The notes beneath the pieces are model-generated. The model ran no database searches, was not told the origin of the DNA, and saw nothing but the letters and a program-made list of their open reading frames with translations. 64,000 nucleotides of DNA from Desmodus rotundus (taxonomy: Eukaryota; Chordata; Mammalia; Chiroptera; Phyllostomidae), in NCBI RefSeq assembly GCF_022682495.2, contig NC_071399.1:3825342-3889341 (forward strand). The letters are read 5' to 3'. Of this stretch, positions 51,096 to 62,680 are shown piece after piece. Position numbers and translations under genes: made by a program. Numbering within the stretch: position 1 is the first letter of the stretch; every line of letters begins with the position of its first letter.

Positions 51096-53335
51096 TTGGG
51101 TGTTCCCATCGCTGGTCAAGATGAAATAACAAGGACAGAATTTCCCTTCCTGCCTGAAACAGACATTAAATGGACAAGATATATGAAAAAGTGCTTTGTA
51201 AGATGCAGGATATCAGACAAAAGACCGTGATCTCCGAGAAACAGAAAGCAAACAAGGATATTCTTTCAATGAGCTCACTTTCTTGCTGTGATTGAATCTC
51301 CAGCTGCAGTGCAAGGAGGAGAAGCCTAGGCAGAATGTTCGGTAGTCCCTAAGTTGAGGAGAGCGCGCTAAGGGCCCATGGAAACCGAGACACCTAGAGT
51401 TCCTAGACAGAGTCCTGGAGATGAGGGAACTGAGCAGGGAAAGAACTCTGGGGAAAGAGTCATTGAAACCCTCGAGCTGCTGGTGTAGTGCCGTGTTCAC
51501 CAACCACACTGAGCACCCACAAGACTCGTGGACGATTGGGGAGAGTCCACAAAGAGGCCTGGTGTCCATAGAGTGAGTGACTAGTTCAGTGTGGCTCTGT
51601 TTCCACGTTACAAAAAAAAAGAAAAAAACTTAAAGTGAAAACTGAAAGGATCAGTTTCCAAGTAACATAATTGCATCCCATAAGAAAGCACAGGTACATT
51701 TACAGGGTTATAAAAATGCCTAGCTTCCAAAAAGATAAAAATCACAACCTCTGGCAATAAAAAAATTACCAGGCATGTTAAAAGTAGGAAAGTGTGAAAC
51801 AGGAGAAGAATCAATTGATCACAATTGCTCAGAAGAGACGAGATGTTATAATCAATACAAGAATGTTAAACAGTTATTGTATTCTGTTTTAACAAAAAAG
51901 AAAGTTAATAGAGAAATGGAAGACATAAAAAATCTACACTCTCTGACATGAAAATTACACTGGAGAGGATTAAGGGCAGATTAAACTTTTCAGAAGAAAC
52001 GATTAATTTTTTAAAAAGGTAATTGAATATCTAAGCAAAATATTAACAATGTAGTACAGGTTTTCTAAAATATGTAAAATTAAAACATGTCAATAATATA
52101 ACAAAAGTTAGGGGAGAAAATAGTGTAAGATTTTCAGGCTAAGTGTGAAATGGTAACATATTTCATGATTATAGACTGTGACAAACTAAAAATGTATCCT
52201 AAAAGCCCTAAAACAATTTCTAAAATAATAAAATGCACAAGATAAAATGATATCATAAGACATATTTAATTAATAAAAAAGGTAAAAATGTTGTAAAAAA
52301 GCATAAATGACAGATAGAAAAATAGAAAAAATAATAGCAAGATGGTTGATTTACACTTAACCATAACAATCACACTAACTATAATTGGTCTAAATACCAC
52401 AAACCAAGTCAGAATTTGTCAGATTGGATGAAAAAAAAGCTAGACCTATTTTTAGTAACACTCCCTCATTATATGTGTCCTAAATTAGTGCAGACTTTGC
52501 AAGAGTGTTGTCTCTTTTTGCTAAACAAGCTGACTGGAGTTTTATCGAGTTTAGTGATCGCCTCAAAGGAATAACTTCTGGTCCTGATGCCCTGCCGTTT
52601 TCTGGGGGACAACAAAGGATGTGATTGATTTGGGTCCTGTGATTAGGCTGCATTATACAAGACAGGTGACGGATACCACTGATGTAGCTAAGGTCTCAAA
52701 TCAGGGGACTCTGAAGTGATAGAAATGAGATTACCCCGGTAAGCATGTCCTTAAAGGGACAGTGCCCCACCTCAGTTAAAGCCTGAGAGGGATTCCACAG
52801 CTGCTCTAGAGGAGGTAGGCCGCGGTATTGTGGGGGGATGACGGGGGGACTCTGTGACAAAGACCTAGCGGCATTCTCTAAGAGATGAGAAGTTCCCAGC
52901 TGAAGGTTATCAAGGAAACATGTCCTCAGTCTTTTAATGACTAGAAATGGAATTTTTGGTGGAAATGAAAAATGGTACAGTGCCTTTGTAAAACAGTTTG
53001 GCAACGGTACACAGAGCTATCGTATGATCCAACAATTCCATTCCTAAGTATTTACTCAAGAGAAAGGAAAACATACTCCCACCAAGAATTACACATGAGT
53101 GTTTACAGCAACTTCATCGTAATAAACAAGAGCTGGCTATACCCCAGGTGTCTGTCAGCACGTAACAGGTTAAAGCCACAGTTAGATCTGAACGCAACAG
53201 ACTGCTTTTCAGCAGCAAAAAAGAATGGGCTGCTGACACACCTTACTAGATAAACTCACCTCCAGATCATTACACCGAGTGAAAGAACGGAAGCCATAAA
53301 AAGACATGCATTTTATGCTTTAATTGTATATTTAA
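51096..53335 (+). mobile_element. old HAL1/L1M-type LINE, interrupted
   Basis: A 5' UTR-like start (gctggtcaagatgaaataac) leads into the ORF1 region (aaaaaattaccaggcatgtt near 51760; gagaaatggaagacataaaa near 51911), then cacactaactataattggtc and cagattggatgaaaaaaaag near 52420. An LTR fragment lies at about 52540-52937. L1 3' UTR text then resumes (gtaaaacagtttggcaacgg, tatgatccaacaattccatt near 53010) and ends near 53335. The lack of ORF2 body fits a half-L1 (HAL1) element or an internal deletion. Frames are destroyed. Confidence 0.7.
52540..52937 (+). mobile_element. probable MaLR (MLT1-type) LTR fragment
   Basis: Text such as gagaagttcccagctgaagg, ttatcaaggaaacatgtcct and cagtcttttaatgac follows the MLT1 3' region order as I remember it. 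It is diverged, and the 5' limit is unclear. Confidence 0.45.
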
Positions 53336-53384
53336 ATGTGTGGTGTTTATGGTATTTCAACTTTAACTTTATAAACCTGTTTAT

Positions 53385-53640
53385 TACTGGAAAGCAAGAA
53401 TAGAACTTCTGGCTCCCTGCACCCAGAAGTGGAAGATAAGACAGAGCAACCTGCAGTCTCCTGTGCCACGCCCCAATCGCCCAGGGGCCACACAACAGCG
53501 GCCCCACCCCTTTTTTAATGGGATTACAATCCAACAAAATCTCAAAGGCCCCACCCCCCAGGGCTGGTGAATCTCTCTACACCTGCCCCTCTCCTTTTTT
53601 GGAGAATGAATAGAAACCTTACTCTCTACAAAAAAATAAA
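53385..53640 (+). mobile_element. possible LTR-like fragment, family unknown
   Basis: C-rich text (ggccacacaacagcggcccc, cctgcccctctcctttt) followed by gaatagaaaccttactctct resembles the end of a retroviral LTR. No family can be named. Confidence 0.3.
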
Positions 53641-54607
53641 AATTAAATTAACAAATTAAAAAGTAATGCTGTTTTGTTTCAACCCCTGCATTTTCTGTTT
53701 CTCGATGAACTGTTCAAAGGAAAGACAGGGGATGTAAGAACAACGACTTGGCTGGTACTAGAATATCACCGGGCCTGGGGAAGTGGTGAAAACCTACCAT
53801 TTGCCTTTGGTTTGGCTTGACGTAACTGATGAGCTGAATGAAAGCCTAGTCAAGTGTCCTTTTTTAAAAACTCAACTGAGCTTACTCTGCATCATCAGTG
53901 AGTGTGAGATCCTATCGGCTGCCACCAATTTTAATCTCAGAAACAAGAATTAGGCATATCACGCAGATCTGCCGTTAACATCTGACCGCACTTTCAGACT
54001 TAGGTACACGTCCTACATGGAGCTTGGAATGTGCTTCATGTGTTGGAATTGTATCAGTCAGTTGGTCTATACATAAATGGTATTGCAAGAGCAAAATCTA
54101 TAATAATTGATGATGATCATGAAACCTCTGGATTTTTTGTACAAATTGTTGAGAATGTATAAATACTCAAATAAGTAGCAAAATACACTGGCAGTTAACT
54201 GGTATATAATGAAGGGGAATGGAAATTCAGCTTTTGTTATCTTGAAATCAATTTAATTGCTCCTTTGCAAGATTGCTACATCCAAGATATAGTTGTAATT
54301 TTTTTCCCTCAGTAATTGTGTGAAATATGAAATTTAGGAAGGGAGTAAGATGGAAATAAACAATCTAAATGAGGGCCATAATCTTAAATTTGATGCTGAA
54401 AATACTTAAAAAGTACTTTTTCAAACAGAGCAGTAAGCTTCAGTGTGTGGTATTGCTACGAAGAAATTGTGCCATTATCATCAAAACACTTCCAGCTTTC
54501 AAAATTAGAACAAAACTAACTCTACACGAGTCCCTCTTCTTGTAGAGAGCAGGGAGAGTCTAACATCTTTATCGAAACAGTGCCAGGAAATCTACTGGAC
54601 TGGAAGA
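53641..54607. other. intergenic, nothing recognised
   Basis: AT-rich. No repeat or exon was recognised. Confidence 0.5.
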
Positions 54608-54690
54608 CGTGTGGCCCTTGGAAAGTTATTAGCTCAGTTTCTGCACCTGGAATAGGGGAAGCATAACTCCTCCCTGAAACACGAGGTGTC
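54608..54690 (-). mobile_element. MIR SINE relic
   Basis: The plus strand shows the reverse MIR pattern gtgtggcccttggaaagtta, ttagctcagtttctgcacct, then ggaataggggaagcataact. Confidence 0.6.
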
Positions 54691-56757
54691 TCTGTGTCCC
54701 TCTGCACCTCGCCCGTCCGTACACACACCTGGTGAGCCGTATTCTTCACTGCTTGTCTAAACCATTGACTGACAAGTCAGCTTTTATTTTTAATGAAGAT
54801 TTTCATGTGGAGACAAAAAGGGTTTTCATTCCTTGTTTTATAACTCTGGCTTCGTATCAAAACTCCTTTAGCACCCTTACCTCATTATGTCCATCAGTTC
54901 CAAGTTCTTATGTAATGAATTTGTCCTACCTCAATTAGGCCCTTGAATTGCAAGACCTTCCTTAAACCACCTGATCCTCAACCTCCAAATCCTATACTTA
55001 TCCACCTCTGCCTTCCTCCTTTGGACACAGAGTACTCTCTGTCTAGGTGATGCTCCTCTTTACCTCAGTAGGTGAATAGTCCACAGAATAGAGCTTTGCC
55101 TAACCACAGGTTATTCTGGGCGTCTTCCTGGAGAGTGAGCAGTTCACATTCATAAAGAGAAGAACTGTAACCACTTGGCCACCCACGCTTTACACATAGC
55201 ACACTCCTGTGTAGACAAGACACATTCAGATTAGGCACACTGAATGGAGGGGTCTAAAATAGATGTGGGCACCCATCAGATGATATTTCTTTTCATTTGT
55301 AGGACGGGTGTGAGCACACCCGTTCCTGCCTCTCCCCAGGCCAAGAGACGATGCCCCTAACTTCTTCCTTATCTCAGGCTGACTCTCTGATGAGAACTGG
55401 GGCCACCGATATCCATAAAGCTTACCTATCAGGACTGAAGTCTGACGTCACTCATGCCAACTTAACTTTGCCATTTGTTCCAGAAAACAATTCCTAAATA
55501 GCTTCACCACTTGATTCAGAAAATTCTTGAAAACAAATTTATCTGAAATTTATACGTGGCGGTTGCATGGATTTGAGCTCTAGAACTGTAAAACGGCCCC
55601 CTCCTCAGGACAGCCTGCACCTCACTAGAGCTAGGGGTGGGAAGCTGAGTCGGGGCATGGCCTTGGCTGATTGCTGGGGGTGTTCTGACTAAAGGTGGGC
55701 ACCTATTACCCCTGCTTTCCATTTGCTGCCTCTCTTCTCTTCAGCCTCTAAGTCCCTTTCCTGAGCAGAGAACGCTTGGTAGTCATCGTTCAGTGGAGCA
55801 ACTGCACTCTGACCGTCTCGCTGAAGTCCTCATTTCCTTCCGACTCAGCGAGTGGTAGCAGGATATCCCTGGGCTGAAGGGAAGGACTTCCCGGCATTGT
55901 TGGAATATCAGTTGAATAAGTGAGTACATGCTGAGCAACTAGAAGTGTGTGCTGTTTGCAGTTTTGCCTAGCTAATTAAGGTGTGTTAGTTAGGTCTTTC
56001 TGGTTTGCATAATTACAACCAGAAGTTGGCATGGAGGGGAAAATGGGAGGCCTTTAATTATGGGGGATCAGGCATTCTATTATTTTAAAATTAAGATAAA
56101 ATATATGAGTGTATCTTTCACATACTGTGTGGCATAACTTGTTTTTATGCTATGGAAAATAGGATTTAGAATTGGAAAACCCAAATGTAAATTCCTGAAT
56201 TTTGAGATCTTACGCACACACAAAATTAATATCTCAACATCATCCACTTCCTGTGAAAATAGGTAAAACACCACCAAATTCATAGGGTTGGTGCCAGGAT
56301 GCGCGGAACAACACATACAAAGTAAAAATGACACTACATAAGTGAAAGATTAATTTCGTTCATTCCAGATATTCTTAAACACTTTCCTCGGGTCATTGAA
56401 CATATTTAATGTGTTCATTTAAAAGCATAGCAAGTGTGCCCCCTTTCAAGGTCTTTGTGATAGATTGTAATGAAGAGTATAATGGAGGAGTCTCTAGGGC
56501 AGAGCCTCAAACAGGAGATAATAGAATGCGGGCGAATCCATAAAGTATAGTCTTAAAGGCTTGGTTTAAATGCTGTCATATCATTTTATTCTTACTCCAG
56601 CTTGGTTAGAAACTTCTCACTTTGAAAGTGACTGAGGTTGGCATTTTTGATAAATTGTGTATTATCTCTTACTTCCTAACCTCCTTTCTTCCTAAGTTCA
56701 AAAACAGGAAACTGTGGAAGGTAAAGGATCAGAGTTGCTGATAGGTATTGGTAGTGT
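54691..56757. other. intergenic, one perfect CRE motif seen
   Basis: Mostly unique-looking. The only regulatory-type motif I note is a TGACGTCA palindrome at 55443-55450. No exon or nameable repeat was seen. Confidence 0.5.
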
Positions 56758-56875
56758 AGCTATAGATACAGAAATATACATAGTTACCGATAGAGATAGA
56801 TACAACAGAGACATAGAGACTTAGACATAGACATGCAGACAGACAAAGATGCAGGCGTAGAGATAGCTATATGGA
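56758..56875. repeat. degenerate (GATA/GACA)-rich repeat
   Basis: A run of agatac, agacat and gacaga units without a strict period, about 118 bp. It is probably a decayed tetranucleotide microsatellite. Confidence 0.75.
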
Positions 56876-56989
56876 ACCTCGTTCCACAAGTCAAACCTGG
56901 AGGCGGGAGCTGGGGATTGAGGATGAGGGGAGTGGTGCACTGGAGTGAAATAATATGAACTGTATTTTAGGAAGATCACTTGGTGTGGA

Positions 56990-57460
56990 CGGTGGAGAAT
57001 GGGGTGGACGTGAGCAGACCAGGGCAGGATGCTCAGCTCAGAGATGAATGTAGTAATCCAGGAGAGAGGTGATGAGGGCTGAGTCTGGAAAAGTGGCTGC
57101 GTTCAGAGAAAGGTGTCCAGAACTCTGAGACATTTGGATGGTGGAACTGAGCAGAGTAAATGATGAAGTTCACGGGAGGTTGAAGGGAGGCAAAGGGATA
57201 AGAAATGCCCCATTGTTGGCATGAACAACAGAATCCAGGATGACGTCTTTCCCTGAGACAATAAACAAATGCAGTAGGAGGTTGGGGCCAAGGAGACGGG
57301 AGCTCACAGTTGGACTTGGTGCTCTTAAAAAGCTTCGAAGGCACTGAAGTGAGGTTTTCTGTACACTCAGATACAGATGCAGAGAAAAGCCTGAGTGTAA
57401 GAGAGGAAATAAGAGGGCATATAGCAGAACCCTGGAAAATACCAACATTAACAGGAATCA
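56990..57460 (+). mobile_element. old interspersed repeat, family not named
   Basis: The purine-rich text (gtagtaatccaggagagagg, gatgagggctgagtctgg, then gtaagagaggaaataagagg) matches a common mammalian repeat text that I recognise but cannot name reliably. A segment at 61990-62240 appears to come from the same family. The 191-codon minus-strand frame across it is a by-product of purine richness. Confidence 0.4.
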
Positions 57461-57507
57461 ACAGAGGATAAGGAGGCTTTGAGGAATATTCTGGAAAATG
57501 ACTCACT

Positions 57508-57587
57508 GAGGGGGGGAGAGGGCTTAAGGGGGCTAAATGGCAATGGAGAAATACAATAAAACACAAAATTAAATTAGAAAAAGAAGA
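57508..57587 (+). mobile_element. bat L1 3' tail in plus orientation
   Basis: It reads ggggctaaatggcaatgg-like text, then agaaatacaataaaacacaa and an A-rich tail. This is the reverse complement of the tails at 28011, 48983 and 62555. Only about 60-80 bp of the element is present. Confidence 0.7.
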
Positions 57588-60500
57588 GGCTGAAGTGTGT
57601 GTGAACAAAGAGTGAGGAACTTTACAGATTCTCTTGCTAAGTCACATAGGACAAGACACATGGTTAGTGGGACGGGGAAGGACCGCGTGGTGGCAACAGA
57701 AGACAGACAGTGGGGAGTGAAGGAATGGCTGCTTGTATTTGCTCCATAAATTGGGAAGGAGAATTATTGACTGACAAGGTTAACAGAAAGGAGGAGGTTG
57801 AACATTGCGCCTCTGGAGACCTGGGAAATGTGCAGAGAAGAGAGAGAAAAGAAGGGCAGGCTCCTGGGCAGTACTGAGCATCCATGTCCTGTTCAAGTCC
57901 ATAACTTTATTGTGACAACACTATGAGCCGGTGAACATCTATTTCCTGGGCAGTTCACTCAACAAACCAGAAGTATCAGAGGTTTTCTCGTTCAGCTAAC
58001 AAAGAGCTGAATTTCTGTTGTGTAAAGAAATAGCAGTTTATTTTTCTTCATGTACTAAGAGTTCTGTCTGTGGCGGCCGCCGGGGTGGTTTCTGCCTCCC
58101 AGGGAGGGCAGGAATGGCCTCTTGGTGATTTTCACAGCTCGTGGTCCAAAGACGGCTGCTGTAACTCTGGGCACCACATTTGCATTTAAAGGAAGAAGGA
58201 ACTGAAAGATAGACAATTATTTTAAAAATCAAAAGTGAAATAGGTTTTGTGATACATCTAACTGGCCAGAGTTGTGTCATATATAACTTACAAGATACAA
58301 GAGAACTTAGGAAAGTGAGTATTTACCTTGCCTATAATAAAGGCAAAAACGGGAAAAGAGAGTAGCAGAGGGGTGTGGAATGAGCCCAACCCACACCAGG
58401 TGTAAGTGTGGGGAAGGCAGAGAAATGGTTAGACCAGGTTTGGGTTTTTCAGGTGGATTTCATAAAAGACAAGTAAGTAGGGCAAGGACATAAAAGAACA
58501 AGAGAATGTTTAAACTGATAATTCATGAAAGCTAAGAAAATGGACTCAAGAAGAGCATTCATCCACAGGTCAATAGTAAAGAATCCAAAAGTCTCTAAAG
58601 TAGCTAAAACAGTGGCAGTGAGACCAGCTGAGTAGTGGTGAGGCCAATGGGATACACGAGTGGTTAGTGCCTAGGAGTCTGAATTCATGATCTCAAATGC
58701 CAGAGCGGGGATATCAAGGCCAATGATAAGGCAGTAGAATCAAATCTTAATATGGAAAGCAAGAAGAGGCCATTGCCAAGTTCTACATAGGTTCCCCGGG
58801 AAGAAAAGGCAGCAACGTGAAAGTGGTCTGTGACTACTCTCCTGAGAGCATGTTTTGGAAGCAGCAAAGACTAGAGGCAAATAATAGGAAACTAAGTTAC
58901 AGCTTTTGCTCATATGCTTCCATCCAGTGCTCATCCAAGTATTATAATACATTGAACTAAGGCTCAATAAGACTCATTTTTGCTTTAAAATTTATGTGCT
59001 TTTTCTTTTCCTATCCCAAGTCTATCGTTCACCCATGTCCTTGAGGTGCCATGCACACAGATTCCAGGCAGAAATGGTGGTTGACCCATTTCACGGGTAC
59101 CGGTCCCTAGGCCACATTGTTGGTAAGGTGGGCGCTCTCAGACGTGGTCGGGAAATCAGGCTGAGCAGATGTGGCAGCCCAGGGGTTCCGTGTGTCTTAG
59201 GTTGTGTGCGCCTCCTAAGGAACCACAGCTTGCTTTCACAAGCTCAGTTTTGAAAAGGCATTCCACATGGTGATGCAGATCACTTTTTACAAATCTTCAA
59301 ACACGGTCAAAAGACTCCCGTCTAACATAAAGTCAATAGTGCTTGCAACAACAGAAGAATTAGCAGAGACCCGTCTGAGGCAAAAAATCAGCTGCAATTG
59401 GTTTGCATCTGCAAGCCTCCTAGGTCACTTCATTAGTAGATTGGAGGAAGATCCCAATTCCCTGAGATTTTGAAACCACTATTTACTGTTAGTTTTGATA
59501 GGGAAACAAATTCAATGCCCTCAATTAACATGCAAAGTCTATAGATTTAGGATAAATAACAAATTTCCACTTCTTGTGATATTTTTCCAGAATTTTTTTG
59601 GAAAAAAGTGTAACAGGGAAACAAAACAACAACAAACAACATGAGCTTCCCATCCATTTTTGGCCACAGAGATTGCATTAGCTCACCCACCTTCCCTGTA
59701 GCGGAGCAGAAACTAATTGTTTCTTTGGCATGCCTTCCCCCCAGATTTATAGAGCTAATGATGTACAGGCAGGCGGCTCAGCCCTGGAAGCTCAAGTCTT
59801 AAATCAGCTTGTTTGAAAGACTATTTTTATTAGCTGAAAGAGAAAGACCTTTTTCACAGGGAGCTCTGATTTCTTTTCACCTCTCTTATTTGGTCCCTCC
59901 TATGAGTTTTTCTAGAATTACTGTCAGTTCAGGTTCTGTTTGTCTTACACTCTTTTCCCAAAGAAGTCTCTACTTTAATTTTTCCATCTAAATAATTGGA
60001 TCTTAACTACAATAAATCCGTTTCACCCCAACTCTTTTTTTGTGTGTGACATTTTCAACGACAGTGGGGAAAAAGAAAAGAATTGGCACAGCTCGTAACT
60101 TTAGAAGAAGTGCTTTTAGGTAATAAGCTAGGAAAAGAGATAATAAGATAACTTGTGAGTATAAATTAGGAGTGTTATTTGTCCCCTGCTATCCAGCAGA
60201 CTGTCTCCTTATTGAAAAATCTGCCCCCCCCCACCCCCCGCTCTCTGCGCAGCGCCAGCCGCAAGGCAAGTCCCATTCAGCTTCCACAGCAAGCCCGGTC
60301 TGCTCTTCGGCCTTCTTTCCAGATTCACTTTGCACTTCCGCGCTTGGCCGCTTTCCTCTATCCCACTGAAGCCCAACTAAGTCCACTGGACAGCAAAATA
60401 TGGTTCCCTGCCACTCATGTTTCTGTCTTCATAACTTGTTTACTTATATCTGCTACAACCTTTATTTCTCCAAATTTATTACATCACAGAAATTCCCATC

Positions 60501-60833
60501 AGAAAAATTCCATCAACCTTCTATAAAGCATTCCCTGTCTAAAGGGAAGAAGGACGTAGTTCAAAAGTTTAAAAGACACACACAGCATGTGTCTGTAGTT
60601 CCAAAACAACAGATTGAAAGGTGGGAGTTCCACCCATCCATTTGGAAATTCTTTGCTGGTGTTGTTAATTTTGTTTTCACTGAGTTGGTTGACTTGGCAA
60701 ATTATTTTACATTCTAGGCGAGGCTGTGTTTTCACGTTGCCAACCAACTGGTTAATCCATTAAAAGAGTCATTCTAATAGATTTGTTAATGTCACAAAGA
60801 CAAAATAATTTGTTAATGGGCCCTTTCATTTTT
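57588..60833. other. intergenic, nothing firmly recognised
   Basis: Purine-rich stretches at 57660-57870 and 58320-58760 resemble old mammalian repeats, but none can be named. The C-rich tract near 60223-60240 is low-complexity. Open frames here are short and unsupported. Confidence 0.45.
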
Positions 60834-61089
60834 TTTTTAATCCTCTCCTGAGGATATGTTTATTGATTTTGTAGAGAGAGGAAGAGAAGGAAAGAAAGAG
60901 AGAGAGAGAGACAGAGAGAGGGAGACAGAGAGACATTGATGTAGGAGAGGAATATCAATCGCCTGCCATTTGCACCCGGACTAGGGATTGTACTTGCAAC
61001 CTATGTATGTGTCTTCACCGGGGATTGAACCCACAACCTTTTGGTGTATGGGACAAGGCTCCAACCAGCAGAGTCAACTGGCCAGGACT
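60834..61089 (-). mobile_element. bat tRNA-derived SINE (Ves type) with target-site duplication
   Basis: On the plus strand, a T-rich start and tcctctcctgaggatatgtt lead into gtttattgattttgtagaga, a (GA)-rich stretch, and cactgatgtagg-like text. Two head-like motifs follow (ggggattgaacccacaacct is the B box in reverse), ending caactggccagga. The 17-bp direct repeat tgggccctttcattttt / tgggcccttttattttt (60817-60833 and 61090-61106, one mismatch) brackets it, which supports LINE-driven insertion. The purine-rich body is a (GA)n expansion. Confidence 0.9.
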
Positions 61090-61106
61090 TGGGCCCTTTT
61101 ATTTTT

Positions 61107-61539
61107 AAATCAAGCTGCTGTGTGTCATTTGTATCAAAGATATGTGGAATGTTTGCTTTTGCTATAACAAAAGACTTTTTAAGCAATGTTCCAGCTGCCA
61201 CACAAATTTCTTTAGATGCTGTGCAATTGTTTGCTTGTAGTGTTTCCATTTCTTATAACTACATGTTCACACAGAGTTTAGCATATAGTAGTCGATGCTT
61301 TCTAAATATTGATTAGGGTGACAACGAAATGCCTTTTCTTGCTGTTCTTATCTGTTATAGACTTTAAACTGCTAGACTGTGTCTGTTAAAATGGCTTGTC
61401 AGATTCCCAAATAATGAGCAAATTCTGAATCTTCTGTCTCCTACACAGAAATACTTCATTTTATGAATTTACAATGATTTGTCCAGAAGGTCTTTGACAA
61501 ATATTGGTTACATGAATGGAATCTTTGCCTGTATTGTAT
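61107..61539. other. intergenic, nothing recognised
   Basis: AT-rich. No feature was recognised. Confidence 0.5.
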
Positions 61540-61650
61540 TTTATGAATCTTTCTAATCTTTACATTTTACAGATATGCAAACTGAGGCTTAGGGAAATAA
61601 AATGAATTGTCCACGGTCAAATAATTATTGACTGACAGAGAATATGTATA
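61540..61650 (+). mobile_element. MIR SINE relic
   Basis: MIR core order is visible: cattttacagatatgcaaac, tgaggcttagggaaataaaa, then gaattgtccacggtcaaata. Confidence 0.7.
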
Positions 61651-61989
61651 AGCTTGGGATATTTTTTTTCCTCCTTGTAAGTTTAGAGTAACATGAGATG
61701 AATGTAATAAAACCATGGTGTTTCTTGATTTCAAAGAAGCAAGACAACATTTTGTCACATGTCTATTAGGGAAAGTTTCATGAAGGAAGTGGAACCATTT
61801 ACACTGACAGATAGGATTTCAAGACACAGGTCAAGGTTTGCATATGTTTCATAGGTAGAGCCTACAGGTTTTTCCTGGGGAAGGGTAGTGACATACCAAG
61901 TCTCTTGGCCTTCGCTACTGGGCATGCTTTCTTACCAAAATGAGGAAACCCTTGGGAGGAAAAATTTTGAGAAAGGGAATAGGGTTTCG

Positions 61990-62240
61990 GACAGGAGATG
62001 TATGAGAGCCACTTAAAGGGAGAAGTCTAGTAGATGCCGATGTGATTCTGGAATTCAGAAGAGAGGCAGGGACTGCAGGTAATATTTATGAGGCACCAAG
62101 TGTTCAGGTGGCATTTGAAATTGAATCTGGATACGGTTACTTAGGGCCTGAGCATGGACAGATAAGAGAGCAGGTGTGAGGGCCATATCCTGGGGCGCTC
62201 CAATACCTAGAAGTTGGAAAGATGGGGGTTAATCCACATA
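61990..62240 (+). mobile_element. old interspersed repeat, family not named (second copy)
   Basis: Text such as caggtggcatttgaaattga, gagcatggacagataagaga and tcctggggcgctccaatacc follows the same common mammalian repeat that I see at 56990-57460. The two would represent adjoining parts of one consensus. The assignment is from memory. Confidence 0.4.
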
Positions 62241-62554
62241 GATTTCATTTCCTTATCTCCAGCGACTTAGTTATTCTTCTCTGTTTTGTCATGTGTATGG
62301 TGAGTGTCTGGGTATTATCCTTTCCAGCCTCTGTTTCCTCAACATCCAGATTAATAATAAAAATGAGTCATCCTTATATTTATATAGGAATTTGTTGCCT
62401 TCTATCCATTTATGATTAATATGATTTTTAAAGATCCCTTTAAAATAATTATTAATGATATAATTAAAAACAAAAGACAAGAATGAATTATTTTGAGAAC
62501 TAGCACTGTAGAATTATGAAAGTAATATGATTCATGAGGGTTTTTTATGGCAAC

Positions 62555-62680
62555 TTTATTAATTTTTTATTGTATTTTTCCATTCCCACTTGGTCCTCTT
62601 ATACCGACGCCCCCCTGCCCTGCACTTACACCCCCTCCCAGCCAGCACCACACTGCTGTCCTTGCCCAGACTCCTGAGTT
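62555..62680 (-). mobile_element. bat L1 3' tail, 5'-truncated
   Basis: The plus strand reads ttttttattgtatttttcca, then attcccacttggtcctctta, a C-rich run, and agcaccacactgctgtcctt. It is the longest of the three minus-strand copies in the window. Confidence 0.72.

Noticed and set aside
57033..57608. 191-codon minus-strand frame
   Set aside because: It lies in a purine-rich old repeat and an L1 tail. Its Ser/Pro/Leu-rich product is what the complement of such DNA encodes by chance.
61021..61089. tRNA-like sequence
   Set aside because: It is the tRNA-derived head of a SINE, bracketed by a target-site duplication, not a tRNA gene. The same applies at 43440-43541.
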